Assembly: GCA_014523525.1 (NCBI GenBank)
Contig: JAATVL010000292.1
Span: 1-6,701, forward strand
Length of the DNA stretch: 6,701 nt
From: Nitrososphaerales archaeon TH703
GTDB taxonomy: Archaea > Thermoproteota > Nitrososphaeria > Nitrososphaerales > Nitrososphaeraceae
Direction of reading: 5' to 3'
Part shown: piece after piece, positions 1-6,179 of the stretch
How the letters are laid out: every line of letters begins with the position of its first letter
Position numbering within the stretch: the first letter of the stretch is position 1
The notes under the pieces: model-generated
What the model was told of the DNA's origin: nothing
Database searches by the model: none
The model's input: only the letters and a program-made list of their open reading frames with translations
Made by a program: the position numbers and the translations under genes

Positions 1-341
1 ATTACATCACTTTTGGAGTTCTCATATTTTTGCTACATGCCAATGCAGGAACATTCAGAACAACATGGTTTGTTGAATCTATTATTTCAGCCGCAACAAT
101 AGTATTGGTGATTAGAACGAAAAGACCGCTATTTAAGAGCAGACCACGAACATATTTGTTAGTAGCAATCCTGGCTATAGCATGTTTAACGCTTTCTCTA
201 CCTATAACTCCCTTAGGTCAATTATTTGAGCTTAAACCACTTTCTATGACATACTTGATCGCAATTTTTTTAATTGTGCTCTCCTACGTATTTGCTGCGG
301 AAATCACAAAGAGAATATTTTACAGTAGGATTAAATTCTAA
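1..341 (+). CDS. C-terminal end of an MgtA-like (P3B) cation-transporting P-type ATPase, 5' truncated by window
   Basis: The frame is open from the window edge (first full codon at 3) to TAA at 339-341, giving the last 112 residues. It matches the C-terminal membrane domain of cation P-type ATPases, and most closely the magnesium-transporting P3B group (MgtA/MgtB). The markers are FRTTWFVESIIS at the end of one helix, then VLVIRTKRPLF, a helix around ALIACLTLSLP-like residues, the PITPLGQLF loop, a final helix and the basic ending KRIFYSRIKF. E. coli MgtA has the same order: a WFV helix, IRT-R, LPFSPL, then FYSRR. The catalytic parts (DKTGT, ATP-binding domain, M4 ion site) lie outside the window, so substrate is inferred from the tail only. 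The likely role is ATP-driven uptake of Mg2+ at the cytoplasmic membrane. A P2-type pump is the alternative. The gene runs opposite to the next two metal transporters. Confidence 0.85.
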   Translation, partial: YITFGVLIFLLHANAGTFRTTWFVESIISAATIVLVIRTKRPLFKSRPRTYLLVAILAIACLTLSLPITPLGQLFELKPLSMTYLIAIFLIVLSYVFAAEITKRIFYSRIKF

Positions 342-352
342 TTATTACAAAG

Positions 353-487
353 ATGGCTCGCAATGGAAATCTAAAAGAGAATATAATCGTACCGAAGGAT
401 ACTCGTCACAAAACATTCTACCATGGTTTGACTCATTCTCCAACTTTCAAATCATATGCAATAAACAGAGGGCGTATCTGGCCTTGA
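353..487 (+). CDS. Doubtful 44-residue ORF directly after the P-type ATPase
   Basis: An ATG 11 bases after the ATPase stop opens a frame of 44 codons ending in TGA. The product is basic and polar (starts MARNGNLKENIIVPKDTRHK, ends INRGRIWP), with no membrane helix, no Cys pair and no family I recognise. The close spacing would allow cotranscription with the ATPase. The frame reopens after the TGA for 22 more codons, which may be chance or erosion. There is no ribosome-binding sequence and no TATA box at a leaderless distance. I regard it as a possible small gene and would not assign a function. An overlapping ORF in another frame of the same stretch looks even less like a gene. Confidence 0.25.
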   Translation: MARNGNLKENIIVPKDTRHKTFYHGLTHSPTFKSYAINRGRIWP

Positions 488-628
488 ACTATGCTGTATA
501 CGTGGCTTGAGGATTGGTTACTATTCAAAGTGAATATAAGTTTGTTTAATAGTTAGACAACGTTCAGTGTACTTCATCGCAAACTGAGTCCTTATAATAT
601 TGCTAACCCCCTGCTAGTAATTACCTTA

Positions 629-689
629 TTGGATTGTGGGAGGGTTGGCTCTTCTCTTGTTCATCATCTCATCCAGTCCTCCCATCCAA
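629..689. repeat. Long-armed inverted repeat (5 + 7 bp stem)
   Basis: TTGGATTGTGGGAGG (629-643) can pair with CCTCCCATCCAA (678-689). This makes a 7-bp GC-rich stem and a 5-bp stem separated by a 3-base bulge, around a loop of 34 bases. It is the most GC-rich structure in this gap. It could be part of a small RNA or a 3'-UTR stem. No T-run follows on either strand, so a simple intrinsic terminator is not supported. Confidence 0.45.
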
Positions 690-691
690 AT

Positions 692-711
692 TAATTGTTG
701 AGTAACAATTA
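692..711. repeat. Perfect 8-bp hairpin with 4-base loop
   Basis: TAATTGTT (692-699) and AACAATTA (704-711) are exact inverted copies around GAGT. The plus strand continues with TTGAAAAAAT, so on the minus strand the hairpin is preceded, not followed, by a T-run. A terminator is therefore unlikely. A binding site for a dimeric regulator or a minor RNA hairpin is possible. Confidence 0.4.
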
Positions 712-856
712 TTGAAAAAATATTTCTTGTTTGAGATGAGAGACTAATGCGTTCCTTCAAATACTATCTAAGATTATATTGGTTATTTCCGGAAGGCCCA
801 AGAATATAGTCATTCCATGAAGATCATTCATCCTGCTTGAACAAATTTAAAAATAT

Positions 857-886
857 CTGTAAGTCTTCGCGAAACAGTCCTTACAG
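857..886. repeat. 7-bp inverted repeat, possible weak terminator
   Basis: CTGTAAG (857-863) pairs exactly with CTTACAG (880-886) across a 16-base loop that itself contains the palindrome TTCGCGAA (866-873). On the plus strand it is followed by CTTTTC. It is preceded by a TATA-like TTTAAAAATAT at 846-856. Function is unknown; these may be chance in AT-rich DNA, although the 7-bp arms are exact. Confidence 0.35.
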
Positions 887-1031
887 CTTTTCAACATTTG
901 ACTGCTATAAGGAGTAATCTTTCTTCTGTCAGGTATCAAGTTTAATGCCAGTACATTTATCCAAATTCATGATTTTATACCCTTTTGATATTCTTTGGAA
1001 CTAATATTTGGTAACTATCACGCGTCTACAG

Positions 1032-1718
1032 TTAGAGAACAAGCGTGCTTAAGAGATATCCGACGCCGTAGGAAACGGCAGCAGCCGCACCTCCTATCAA
1101 TACTGTATTAATACCTGATCTGATCATAGGAATGTGTACCACTTTTCCTCTGATATTTCCGATCAAGAAGAATGAAACTGCTGTGGCTACTATTGAATAA
1201 AAGAGGGCGTTACTAGTAGAAATACTCAAACCCGATACATGAATGAAAATGAAAGGGATTAGTGGAATTATGCCTATAGCGTTAAATCCCAAAAAGGTAT
1301 TTACAGCACTGACCGTGGGACTGTACTTGCCTTCAATTAATCCAAGTTCATCTTTCATCATTGTATCTATCCACACTTTTCGCCTTGAAGTGATTATTCT
1401 AACAATTTCATCTAATATGTCGTCTTTGAAGCCTTTATTCAAATATATGTCTCTAATTTCCTGCTTCTCCTCTTCCACACGGTTATCAATTTCCCACTCT
1501 TCTCGTTTCCTTTCTCTTTGAATAAATTCATTCTGTGTTTTTACTGCCAGATAGTTTCCGATAGCCATAGAAAATCCGTCAGCCAGTAAATTCGCAAATC
1601 CTAATATCAGAATGATTGATGGTGAAAGCGACGCACCTATAACTCCCGTTACAACTGCAAAAGTTGTTACAGCACCGTCTATCGCTCCATACACAAAGTT
1701 TTCGATAGAGTATTCCAT
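1032..1718 (-). CDS. VIT1/CCC1-family Fe2+/Mn2+ transporter
   Basis: This 228-residue protein has the hallmarks of the VIT family (vacuolar iron transporter, yeast CCC1). TM1 carries GAIDGAVTTFAVVTG (residues 11-25, with the conserved Asp14). TM2 carries FANLLADGFSMAIGNYLA (41-58, Asp47, Met51). A charged cytosolic helical domain follows at about 60-132 and contains an acidic run EEEKQEIRD (82-90) and MMKDELGL (120-127). In the plant VIT1 structure the metal-binding domain uses Glu residues and a Met-Met pair followed by Glu, and Met120, Met121 and Glu124 fit this. Three more helices (about 140-162, 168-188, 200-226) complete five TMs. Family members export cytosolic Fe2+ or Mn2+ in exchange for protons; in a prokaryote this means out of the cell. 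It is single-domain, without a fused rubrerythrin. The ATG has a TATA-like box about 25 bases upstream and no ribosome-binding site, so leaderless translation is likely. Confidence 0.93.
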   Translation of the reverse strand: MEYSIENFVYGAIDGAVTTFAVVTGVIGASLSPSIILILGFANLLADGFSMAIGNYLAVKTQNEFIQRERKREEWEIDNRVEEEKQEIRDIYLNKGFKDDILDEIVRIITSRRKVWIDTMMKDELGLIEGKYSPTVSAVNTFLGFNAIGIIPLIPFIFIHVSGLSISTSNALFYSIVATAVSFFLIGNIRGKVVHIPMIRSGINTVLIGGAAAAVSYGVGYLLSTLVL

Positions 1719-1738
1719 AATTTTGGATTGCTTGAGTT

Positions 1739-1746
1739 ATTTTAAA
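1739..1746 (-). promoter_or_regulatory. TATA box of the VIT-family gene
   Basis: On the minus strand TTTAAAAT is centred about 25 bases before the A of the ATG at 1718. This is where an archaeal TATA box sits for a transcript starting at or next to the start codon. No purine-rich ribosome-binding sequence lies between them. Confidence 0.55.
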
Positions 1747-1764
1747 CATTTAGTATTCGACAGA

Positions 1765-1870
1765 CTCGAGTAAAATATTCTAGATCAATTAGATTCGATT
1801 GATCTAATGGTTTAGATAACAACAGATCTAAAGGCATATCGTGGGTACCAAAGGTACCGGCCCGGAGCTC
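1765..1870. repeat. Cluster of palindromes and three consecutive hairpins between two metal-transport genes
   Basis: Three inverted repeats follow one another. TAGATCAAT (1781-1789) pairs with ATTGATCTA (1798-1806), 9 bp with an 8-base loop. TTTAGAT (1811-1817) pairs with ATCTAAA (1826-1832), 7 bp, also with an 8-base loop. GGTACC (1844-1849) pairs with GGTACC (1853-1858) across AAA. Other six-base palindromes are CTCGAG (1765), TCTAGA (1779), AGATCT (1824) and GAGCTC (1865). The patch 1853-1870 is strikingly GC-rich for this AT-rich region. It lies downstream of the Ca2+ pump and just upstream of the VIT-gene TATA box, so it could hold operator sites or the 3'-end structure of the pump mRNA. 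Confidence 0.55.
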
Positions 1871-1904
1871 AAACGAAGTCTTACACTGATATTCAAATGG
1901 ATTC

Positions 1905-1920
1905 GAACTGTTAACAATTC
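1905..1920. promoter_or_regulatory. Near-perfect 16-bp palindrome, possible operator
   Basis: GAACTGTTAACAATTC is a palindrome with one mismatched pair and a perfect 8-bp core TGTTAACA (1909-1916). It begins 17 bases past the stop of the Ca2+ pump gene. The shape would suit a dimeric winged-helix regulator, but its place downstream of a gene and about 200 bases before the next start weakens that reading. Confidence 0.3.
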
Positions 1921-1936
1921 ACGAAGTACCTTCCTA

Positions 1937-4669
1937 TCATGCTAATTTAAATAATGATATATTCCCTTTCCTAGAAGTTATTAATTTTATTATTTCTGAA
2001 TACACAAATCCAGTTGTGGCTAGCAGGAGCAAGAGTGTCCAGTCTGCTGCTTCCAATGATACGAAATCAAATAATCCTTGCATTGCAGGATAATTCATGA
2101 TGAAAACAACTGCTAATGATTCGCCCAACAATGAATATAGTAAGATTTTGTTGCTAAAAAATCCAAGCTTATTAATATTGTGAGTGAACGATCTGCTGGA
2201 GAGTGCAAAGAACAATTCAAAGAAAACTATCAAACCAAAAACCATTGTTCTAGCCTTTTCAACAGCAAAATTCGAATTCCATCCATTAGCTTGAAGAATA
2301 TATCCAAATAGCAGTAATGATATCGATGCGAGAATAATCGGAATTGGTACTAGCCACCTCTTAGTGCCAAAAAATATGCTTTCATTCCGGTTCCGGGGTT
2401 TTCTTTTCATAATGTCAGGCTCATGAGGTTCGAGCCCAAGGGCTATTGCAGGGGAACCATCAGTTGCAAGATTTATGTAAAGAATTTGTTTTGCTAGCAA
2501 TGGAAGAGGCCATCCCAACATAATAGAGACTGCCAGAATAATGATTTCGCCCAAATTTGCAGACAACAAATAGACCAGGAACTTTTTGACATTGTCAAAA
2601 ATTCGGCGACCCTCTTGGACTGCAGAAACTATGGTGGCAAAGTTATCATCCGCAAGAACCATTGATGATGATTCCTTTGTTACTTGAGTGCCTGTTACTC
2701 CCATGGCAATACCAATATCTGCTGCTTTTAATGCGGGTGCATCGTTTATTCCGTCACCAGTCATAGCAACTATATGTCCTTTGTTTTTTAGTGCCTCTAC
2801 AATCTTGAGTTTGTGTTCTGGGGAAACCCTAGAATAAATCTTGAGGGAATCTACTTTTTCGCTTAAAGTTCTGACATCCATAGTTTCTAGATCTTGGCCC
2901 GATATCATCACCCCTTCGTGGATTGTCGTATCATCGATTATTCCAATTTCTCTTGCAACAGCTGCAGCTGTAAGTTCGTGGTCTCCTGTTATCATAATCA
3001 CATTTATCCCTGAACTCTTACATTGTGCAATAGAATCTATTGCTTCTTTTCGTGGCGGATCCATAATTCCTACAAGACCCAGAAACATAAGGTTGTTCTC
3101 AATATTTTCTTGCGGTGAACTACTCTCTTGCATGTCTTTGTAAGCCAAGGCCAGCACCCGTAATCCTTTCTTAGCCATTTCATTATTTGCTGCCAAAATT
3201 CTACCCTTCATTTCATTAGACATAGATAAAGCGTTACTATCGACCAGAATCTTTATACAACGAGCCAAGACAATCTCACAAGCGCCTTTGATATAGGCTT
3301 CAAGCGTATTATTATCTAAATTCTTGTGAATTGTAGTCATCATCTTTCTTTCAGGAGTAAATGGAATTTCACGTATCCTAGGAAATTTGGGGTCGATTAT
3401 TTCCCTTCTTATACCATTCTTGTATGCAAAAACTAATAGTGCTATCTCTGTGGGGTCTCCTATTGCGTTGATTTTATCTTCACTAATCATGTTAGCGTCA
3501 TTACATAGTACCATCGTCTTGGCAAGTAGGACTAGATCTTTTTTATCAATATTTGAATCAGAAACATTACCTTCTAGACTATATCCCAAACCGGTAACGT
3601 GAGCAAATTTGTCATATACATATATGGAAGTTACTGTCATCTCGCCCTTCGTCAAAGTTCCTGTTTTGTCAGTACATATTACATTTGTAGAACCAAGAGT
3701 CTCAACTGCTGACAGTCGCCTCACTATTGCATTTTGTTTAGCCATTCTATGAGTTCCAAGTGCCAGAGACGCCGTTAATACAGCAGGTAACGCTTCCGGG
3801 ACAGCTGCCACAGCTAAACTTATTCCCAATACAAGCATTTCTAATAATTGAAGACCACGAATAAACGCAACTACGCTAACAATTCCGACTATGGCCATCA
3901 TGATTATGCTGAGGGTTTTTGCAGTATGTCTGATCTTTAACTCGAAAGGTGTTCTTCTACTATCTATTGATTGTACAGCAGTGGCAACTTTCCCTAGTTC
4001 TGTATCCATGGCAGTTGAAAAGACCACTGCTTTTCCTCGACCATAAGTTACGGTGGTAACAGTGTAAATGATATTTTTTCTATCAGCAAGCGCTGTTTCT
4101 TTAGATAATACTGCGGCAGTTTTTTCCACCGGAACTGCTTCTCCAGTTAGAGGTGCCTGGTCAACTTGTAAATTGTGAGCCTCAATTAAGTATGCGTCTC
4201 CGGGAACTTTGTCCCCTGCGGAAATTAGAATTATATCACCGGGAACGAGCTCTGTCACATTTATTGTGCTTAGTTTATTATTTCGGATAACCCGACATGT
4301 CGCAGCTGTCATCTTCTTTAATGCTTCTATCGCTTTTTCCGACTTGAATTCCTGTATAAAGCCCATAACTGTTGAAAGTATTATTATTGCACTTATGATA
4401 ATAGCATCAACCAGTCCACCCACAAAAGCAGAGATTGTTATAGCGATTAGAAGTATTATTATGAGAGGCTCCTTGATTTGTCTTGTGAATATGGTTGCTT
4501 TTGAGATTCTCCTTTCTTCTTTGAGTTGATTAAATCCGTAGATCGCAAGTCTTTCGTTGACTTCTTTATCAGTCAGTCCTTCGAATCTAGTCTGTAAATA
4601 TTGTATAGCTTGATTGGCGTTCATGGTGTGCCAGTTAACTTTCGTTAACTCTGTCAATTCCTTGCCCAT
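1937..4669 (-). CDS. SERCA-like P2A-type Ca2+-transporting ATPase, full length
   Basis: A complete 910-residue P-type ATPase. In order: N-terminal cation-ATPase domain (about 10-65, with VNWHT and YGFNQL), M1-M2 (67-108), actuator domain with TGEA (175-178, Glu177 catalytic), M3-M4 (252-305) with PEALP (291-295), phosphorylation motif CTDKTGTLT with Asp334, nucleotide domain with KGA (461-463), TGD (561-563), TGDGINDAP (637-645), then M5-M10 (697-897). The expected Ca2+ ligands of SERCA are all present: Glu292 (M4), Asn705 and Glu708 (M5), Asn733, Thr736 and Asp737 (M6), Glu818 (M8). The predicted job is ATP-driven Ca2+ (possibly Mn2+) export across the cytoplasmic membrane. Small deviations are TGEA for TGES, PEALP for PEGLP and KGAC for KGAP. 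The start is firm: TAA directly precedes the ATG in frame, and the family motif WH lies upstream of the next Met. A Na+ pump is the main alternative. Confidence 0.95.
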   Translation of the reverse strand: MGKELTELTKVNWHTMNANQAIQYLQTRFEGLTDKEVNERLAIYGFNQLKEERRISKATIFTRQIKEPLIIILLIAITISAFVGGLVDAIIISAIIILSTVMGFIQEFKSEKAIEALKKMTAATCRVIRNNKLSTINVTELVPGDIILISAGDKVPGDAYLIEAHNLQVDQAPLTGEAVPVEKTAAVLSKETALADRKNIIYTVTTVTYGRGKAVVFSTAMDTELGKVATAVQSIDSRRTPFELKIRHTAKTLSIIMMAIVGIVSVVAFIRGLQLLEMLVLGISLAVAAVPEALPAVLTASLALGTHRMAKQNAIVRRLSAVETLGSTNVICTDKTGTLTKGEMTVTSIYVYDKFAHVTGLGYSLEGNVSDSNIDKKDLVLLAKTMVLCNDANMISEDKINAIGDPTEIALLVFAYKNGIRREIIDPKFPRIREIPFTPERKMMTTIHKNLDNNTLEAYIKGACEIVLARCIKILVDSNALSMSNEMKGRILAANNEMAKKGLRVLALAYKDMQESSSPQENIENNLMFLGLVGIMDPPRKEAIDSIAQCKSSGINVIMITGDHELTAAAVAREIGIIDDTTIHEGVMISGQDLETMDVRTLSEKVDSLKIYSRVSPEHKLKIVEALKNKGHIVAMTGDGINDAPALKAADIGIAMGVTGTQVTKESSSMVLADDNFATIVSAVQEGRRIFDNVKKFLVYLLSANLGEIIILAVSIMLGWPLPLLAKQILYINLATDGSPAIALGLEPHEPDIMKRKPRNRNESIFFGTKRWLVPIPIILASISLLLFGYILQANGWNSNFAVEKARTMVFGLIVFFELFFALSSRSFTHNINKLGFFSNKILLYSLLGESLAVVFIMNYPAMQGLFDFVSLEAADWTLLLLLATTGFVYSEIIKLITSRKGNISLFKLA

Positions 4670-4686
4670 TTACTCACGTACTTTCG

Positions 4687-4694
4687 AATTAAAG
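4687..4694 (-). promoter_or_regulatory. Weak TATA-like box before the Ca2+ pump
   Basis: On the minus strand CTTTAATT is centred about 22 bases before the ATG at 4669. It is the only AT-rich block near the right distance in a rather GC-richer upstream stretch. The spacing is slightly short for a leaderless transcript, so this is tentative. Confidence 0.3.
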
Positions 4695-4862
4695 CGGAAC
4701 ACTGCGGACTTGTAAGGGGACTCAAGTAGACCAAGATCCAATCGAAAAATTTCTTGCACTTTTGAGATCAATGTAGTAATAGATTAAGATAAACGGTTGT
4801 AATAGGAATATCAACAATTAGATGACTATAACCTAAAAAGACCCTCAAGATTTAAAAATTTA

Positions 4863-5018
4863 CTAAAAGGAACTGGATGTATTTAACAAATATCTCTCAA
4901 TTTGGTAGCAATTTGTATGATATCTAGTTTGCAAATGGCCCCTTGTACAGCAATGACACTTATATGCACATTTCTTGCCAAAAATTAAATTAAGCCGTGT
5001 CATCGCTGTCTGTATCAT
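4863..5018 (-). CDS. Candidate 51-residue Cys-rich mini-protein (possible zinc binder)
   Basis: An ATG at 5018 opens 51 codons ending in TAG. From Met6 the sequence runs MTRLNLIFGKKCAYKCHCC and then a basic stretch with His and a further Cys (RYHTNCYQIERY). Cys17, Cys21, Cys23, Cys24 and Cys37, with His22, His28 and His34, could hold one zinc or another metal. The product is basic with a short hydrophobic start. I do not recognise the family and claim no function. It lies alone between the CBS gene and the Ca2+ pump on the same strand. A TATA-like AT block at 5033-5038 (minus strand CATAATTA) suits a transcript starting near 5012, which favours Met6 (ATG at 5003) over Met1. A long inverted repeat is embedded in the frame. 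It could be chance, but a Cys pattern like this is rarely random. Confidence 0.4.
   Translation of the reverse strand: MIQTAMTRLNLIFGKKCAYKCHCCTRGHLQTRYHTNCYQIERYLLNTSSSF
4947..5009 (-). repeat. 13-bp inverted repeat inside the Cys-rich ORF
   Basis: CAGCAATGACAC (4948-4959) and GTGTCATCGCTG (4997-5008), plus one flanking A-T pair, form 13 paired positions around a 37-base loop. On the minus strand the single non-Watson-Crick position becomes a G-U pair, so the RNA stem would be continuous only in the direction of the Cys-rich ORF and CBS gene. This strand bias suggests an RNA structure, either a stem over the ORF start or a small RNA in place of the ORF. No T-run follows, so it is not a classical terminator. 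Confidence 0.45.
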
Positions 5019-5185
5019 AAAGCCCGACTCCTAATTATGAACAGAGTACGAGAGCCAACGAGACTTTTTCAAGTTTATTTCTTATACTGCATTATGCGAA
5101 AAGTAAATACATTTCGAATATTCAAGTTGATATCGTTATCGTAAATGGTTTTAATATTCGATTAGCTGCCAATTTCACAAACTAT

Positions 5186-5692
5186 TCATAAATCTGGCCT
5201 CAAATTCTCAAATCTGTACTGGCTGAATGTGTCATAAATTTCCTTAAATCTTGGAGAAAAATTGTTACCATAGAATTGTGCAAGCAGACTAGGATTCTTC
5301 TCGATGAGTTTGAATATATCTTTCTGCGTCAGAATTCCAGTCATTTTATTTTTCCTGTCTACAACTACGAGTCTGCGAATCTTCTTATTCGTCATTATCT
5401 CAATTGCATCGTTTATTGATGCGGATTCTTCTACTGTAATTACAGGTTTACTCATGAGCATTTTAAGTGGGGTCTGGAGCAGATCTGGATTTAGTTTACC
5501 TAAAATTCCAACTATATCACGCTCAGTAATTATACCCGCAGGAGTTTGGCTGGCATTACGAGTAACAATTATTACAGATCCTATATCATTCGCGTACATA
5601 ATATTGCAAGCACTCATAATATTTTGATCTTCAAAATCAGTTTGCACATTCCGTTTCATTAGACTTGAAACCGATGTCGTTTCTGAGGTCAT
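5186..5692 (-). CDS. Stand-alone two-CBS-domain protein
   Basis: A 168-residue soluble protein made of a tandem CBS pair. CBS1 spans about residues 9-64 (SSLMKRNV, DIGSVIIV, GIITERDI). CBS2 spans about 76-130 (LMSKPVITVEE, ALIEIM-like helix, KIRRLVVVD, GILTQKDI). A charged tail of about 38 residues (FSPRFKEIYDTFSQYRFE) has no domain I recognise. Tandem CBS modules (Bateman modules) bind AMP, ATP or SAM in the cleft between repeats and act as energy or ionic-strength sensors; the TERD and TQKD ends supply the usual Asp that contacts ribose. No effector domain is fused, so it probably acts on a partner. Its position upstream of the Ca2+ pump on the same strand, 516 bases away, makes a link to ion transport possible but unproven. 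The ATG precedes the first CBS strand by a normal distance. Nothing appears broken. Confidence 0.93.
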   Translation of the reverse strand: MTSETTSVSSLMKRNVQTDFEDQNIMSACNIMYANDIGSVIIVTRNASQTPAGIITERDIVGILGKLNPDLLQTPLKMLMSKPVITVEESASINDAIEIMTNKKIRRLVVVDRKNKMTGILTQKDIFKLIEKNPSLLAQFYGNNFSPRFKEIYDTFSQYRFENLRPDL

Positions 5693-5714
5693 TTGATGAT
5701 ACCTTCAAAATCGC

Positions 5715-5726
5715 AATATTTATTTT
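5715..5726 (-). promoter_or_regulatory. TATA-like box of the CBS gene
   Basis: On the minus strand AAAATAAATATT is centred about 29 bases before the ATG at 5692, predicting a transcript with a leader of only a few bases. There is no ribosome-binding sequence between box and start. Confidence 0.4.
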
Positions 5727-5874
5727 GATGGATTCAGTTTGTAGTGCGGAGCATCTAAACCAGTGTTTGTTAATTAATTGAAATAATACGATATAGGACA
5801 TCTCTATTTTTAGTGGACAGGAATAGGCTACTATACTATCCAACTAATTAGAATTGCCACTTTAATGGTAGATC

Positions 5875-5884
5875 TTAAAATATT
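5875..5884 (+). promoter_or_regulatory. TATA-like box of the CoA-transferase pseudogene
   Basis: TTAAAATATT lies about 35 bases before the ATG pair at 5915/5918, which predicts a start near 5905 and a leader of about 10 bases. The promoter seems to have outlived the gene it served. It faces away from the CBS-gene promoter. Confidence 0.35.
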
Positions 5885-5914
5885 TGGTCATACACTATCG
5901 AACCTGATCAATCG

Positions 5915-6179
5915 ATGATGAATAAGGTTACCGAGTCCGTTTCTGTTTTTTCACAAATCAAAGACAACTGTATTGTTGCAATTTCTGGCTTTAACCTAGC
6001 CACAACACCAGAGTATCTTATTTTGGAATTTTAAATTTTACAGACACTATAAGGAATTTCAACATCCAAAGAATATATTTATAGTGTCAGACGCACTTCC
6101 TGCAGCACCTAACAGGGTTCTTGACTCAATCGCTGAAACAATATACAAAGATGAAAATCAAGAATTTCTACGGGAAAAT
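5915..6179 (+). pseudogene. Remnant of a family I CoA-transferase (acetate/3-ketoacid/propionate type), frameshifted and truncated
   Basis: Frame one (5915-6034) reads MMNKVTESVSVFSQIKDNC, then VAISGFNLATTPEYLILEF and a stop. A second frame, shifted by one base, continues YRHYKEFQHPKNIFIVSDAL, then PAAPNRVLDSIAETIY and KDENQEFLRE. Joined, this is the N-terminal start of family I CoA-transferases: the substrate-binding GGF/SGF segment, PEYLI-ELY, a HP-NLF-(V/I)SDA-PA motif and a helix. The break is a perfect 7-bp tandem duplication (6027-6040); removing one copy restores a clean frame. Homology stops near 6175, so only about 85 residues of a protein usually near 500 remain and the catalytic glutamate region is lost. 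The intact enzyme would have moved CoA between short acids. The ATG choice rests on the normal N-terminal length. It cannot be functional as it stands. Confidence 0.82.
6027..6040 (+). repeat. 7-bp tandem duplication that breaks the CoA-transferase frame
   Basis: AATTTTA is repeated exactly twice in a row. Seven bases is not a multiple of three, so the copy shifts the frame and exposes a TAA at 6032-6034. With one copy deleted the codons read GAA TTT TAC AGA CAC, that is EFYRH, joining the two halves of the family motif. This is the pattern of replication slippage. Confidence 0.85.

Larger units (their letters stand above)
488..1031. other. Long intergenic stretch with inverted repeats and no convincing gene
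   Basis: No frame here gives a recognisable protein on either strand, and I see no tRNA or rRNA. It contains three stem-forming inverted repeats (629-689, 692-711, 857-886). The minus strand frame 880-626 has only two internal stops in 85 codons and may be a decayed gene, described under findings. The stretch separates a plus-strand gene from the minus-strand VIT gene, so both are transcribed into it (convergent). Some of the hairpins could therefore take part in transcript ending or 3'-UTR folding. Confidence 0.5.

Noticed and set aside
274..510. 78-codon ORF on the plus strand overlapping the ATPase end
   Set aside because: Its first third is an out-of-frame reading of the well-supported ATPase tail and the rest shows no protein features.
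640..680. C/D box sRNA on the minus strand, from ATGATGA
   Set aside because: No CTGA D or D' box occurs at a suitable distance.
1765..1870. Vector polylinker or cloning scar, suggested by XhoI, XbaI, BglII, KpnI (twice) and SacI type sites in 106 bases
   Set aside because: Order and spacing match no polylinker I know, several sites are by-products of the inverted repeats, and the flanks are ordinary archaeal DNA on both sides. Vector screening would settle it.
1897..1912. tRNA remnant, from GTTCGAATCC on the minus strand resembling a T-arm
   Set aside because: The flanking bases cannot form the T-stem and no anticodon or acceptor arm is found upstream or downstream.
5037..5144. 35-codon plus-strand ORF starting MNRVREPTRL
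   Set aside because: It has no recognisable features, no well-placed TATA box, and a length expected by chance.
5637..5843. 68-codon ORF on the minus strand overlapping the start of the CBS gene
   Set aside because: It overlaps the CBS gene in another frame and covers its promoter, has no family features, and is best explained as chance.
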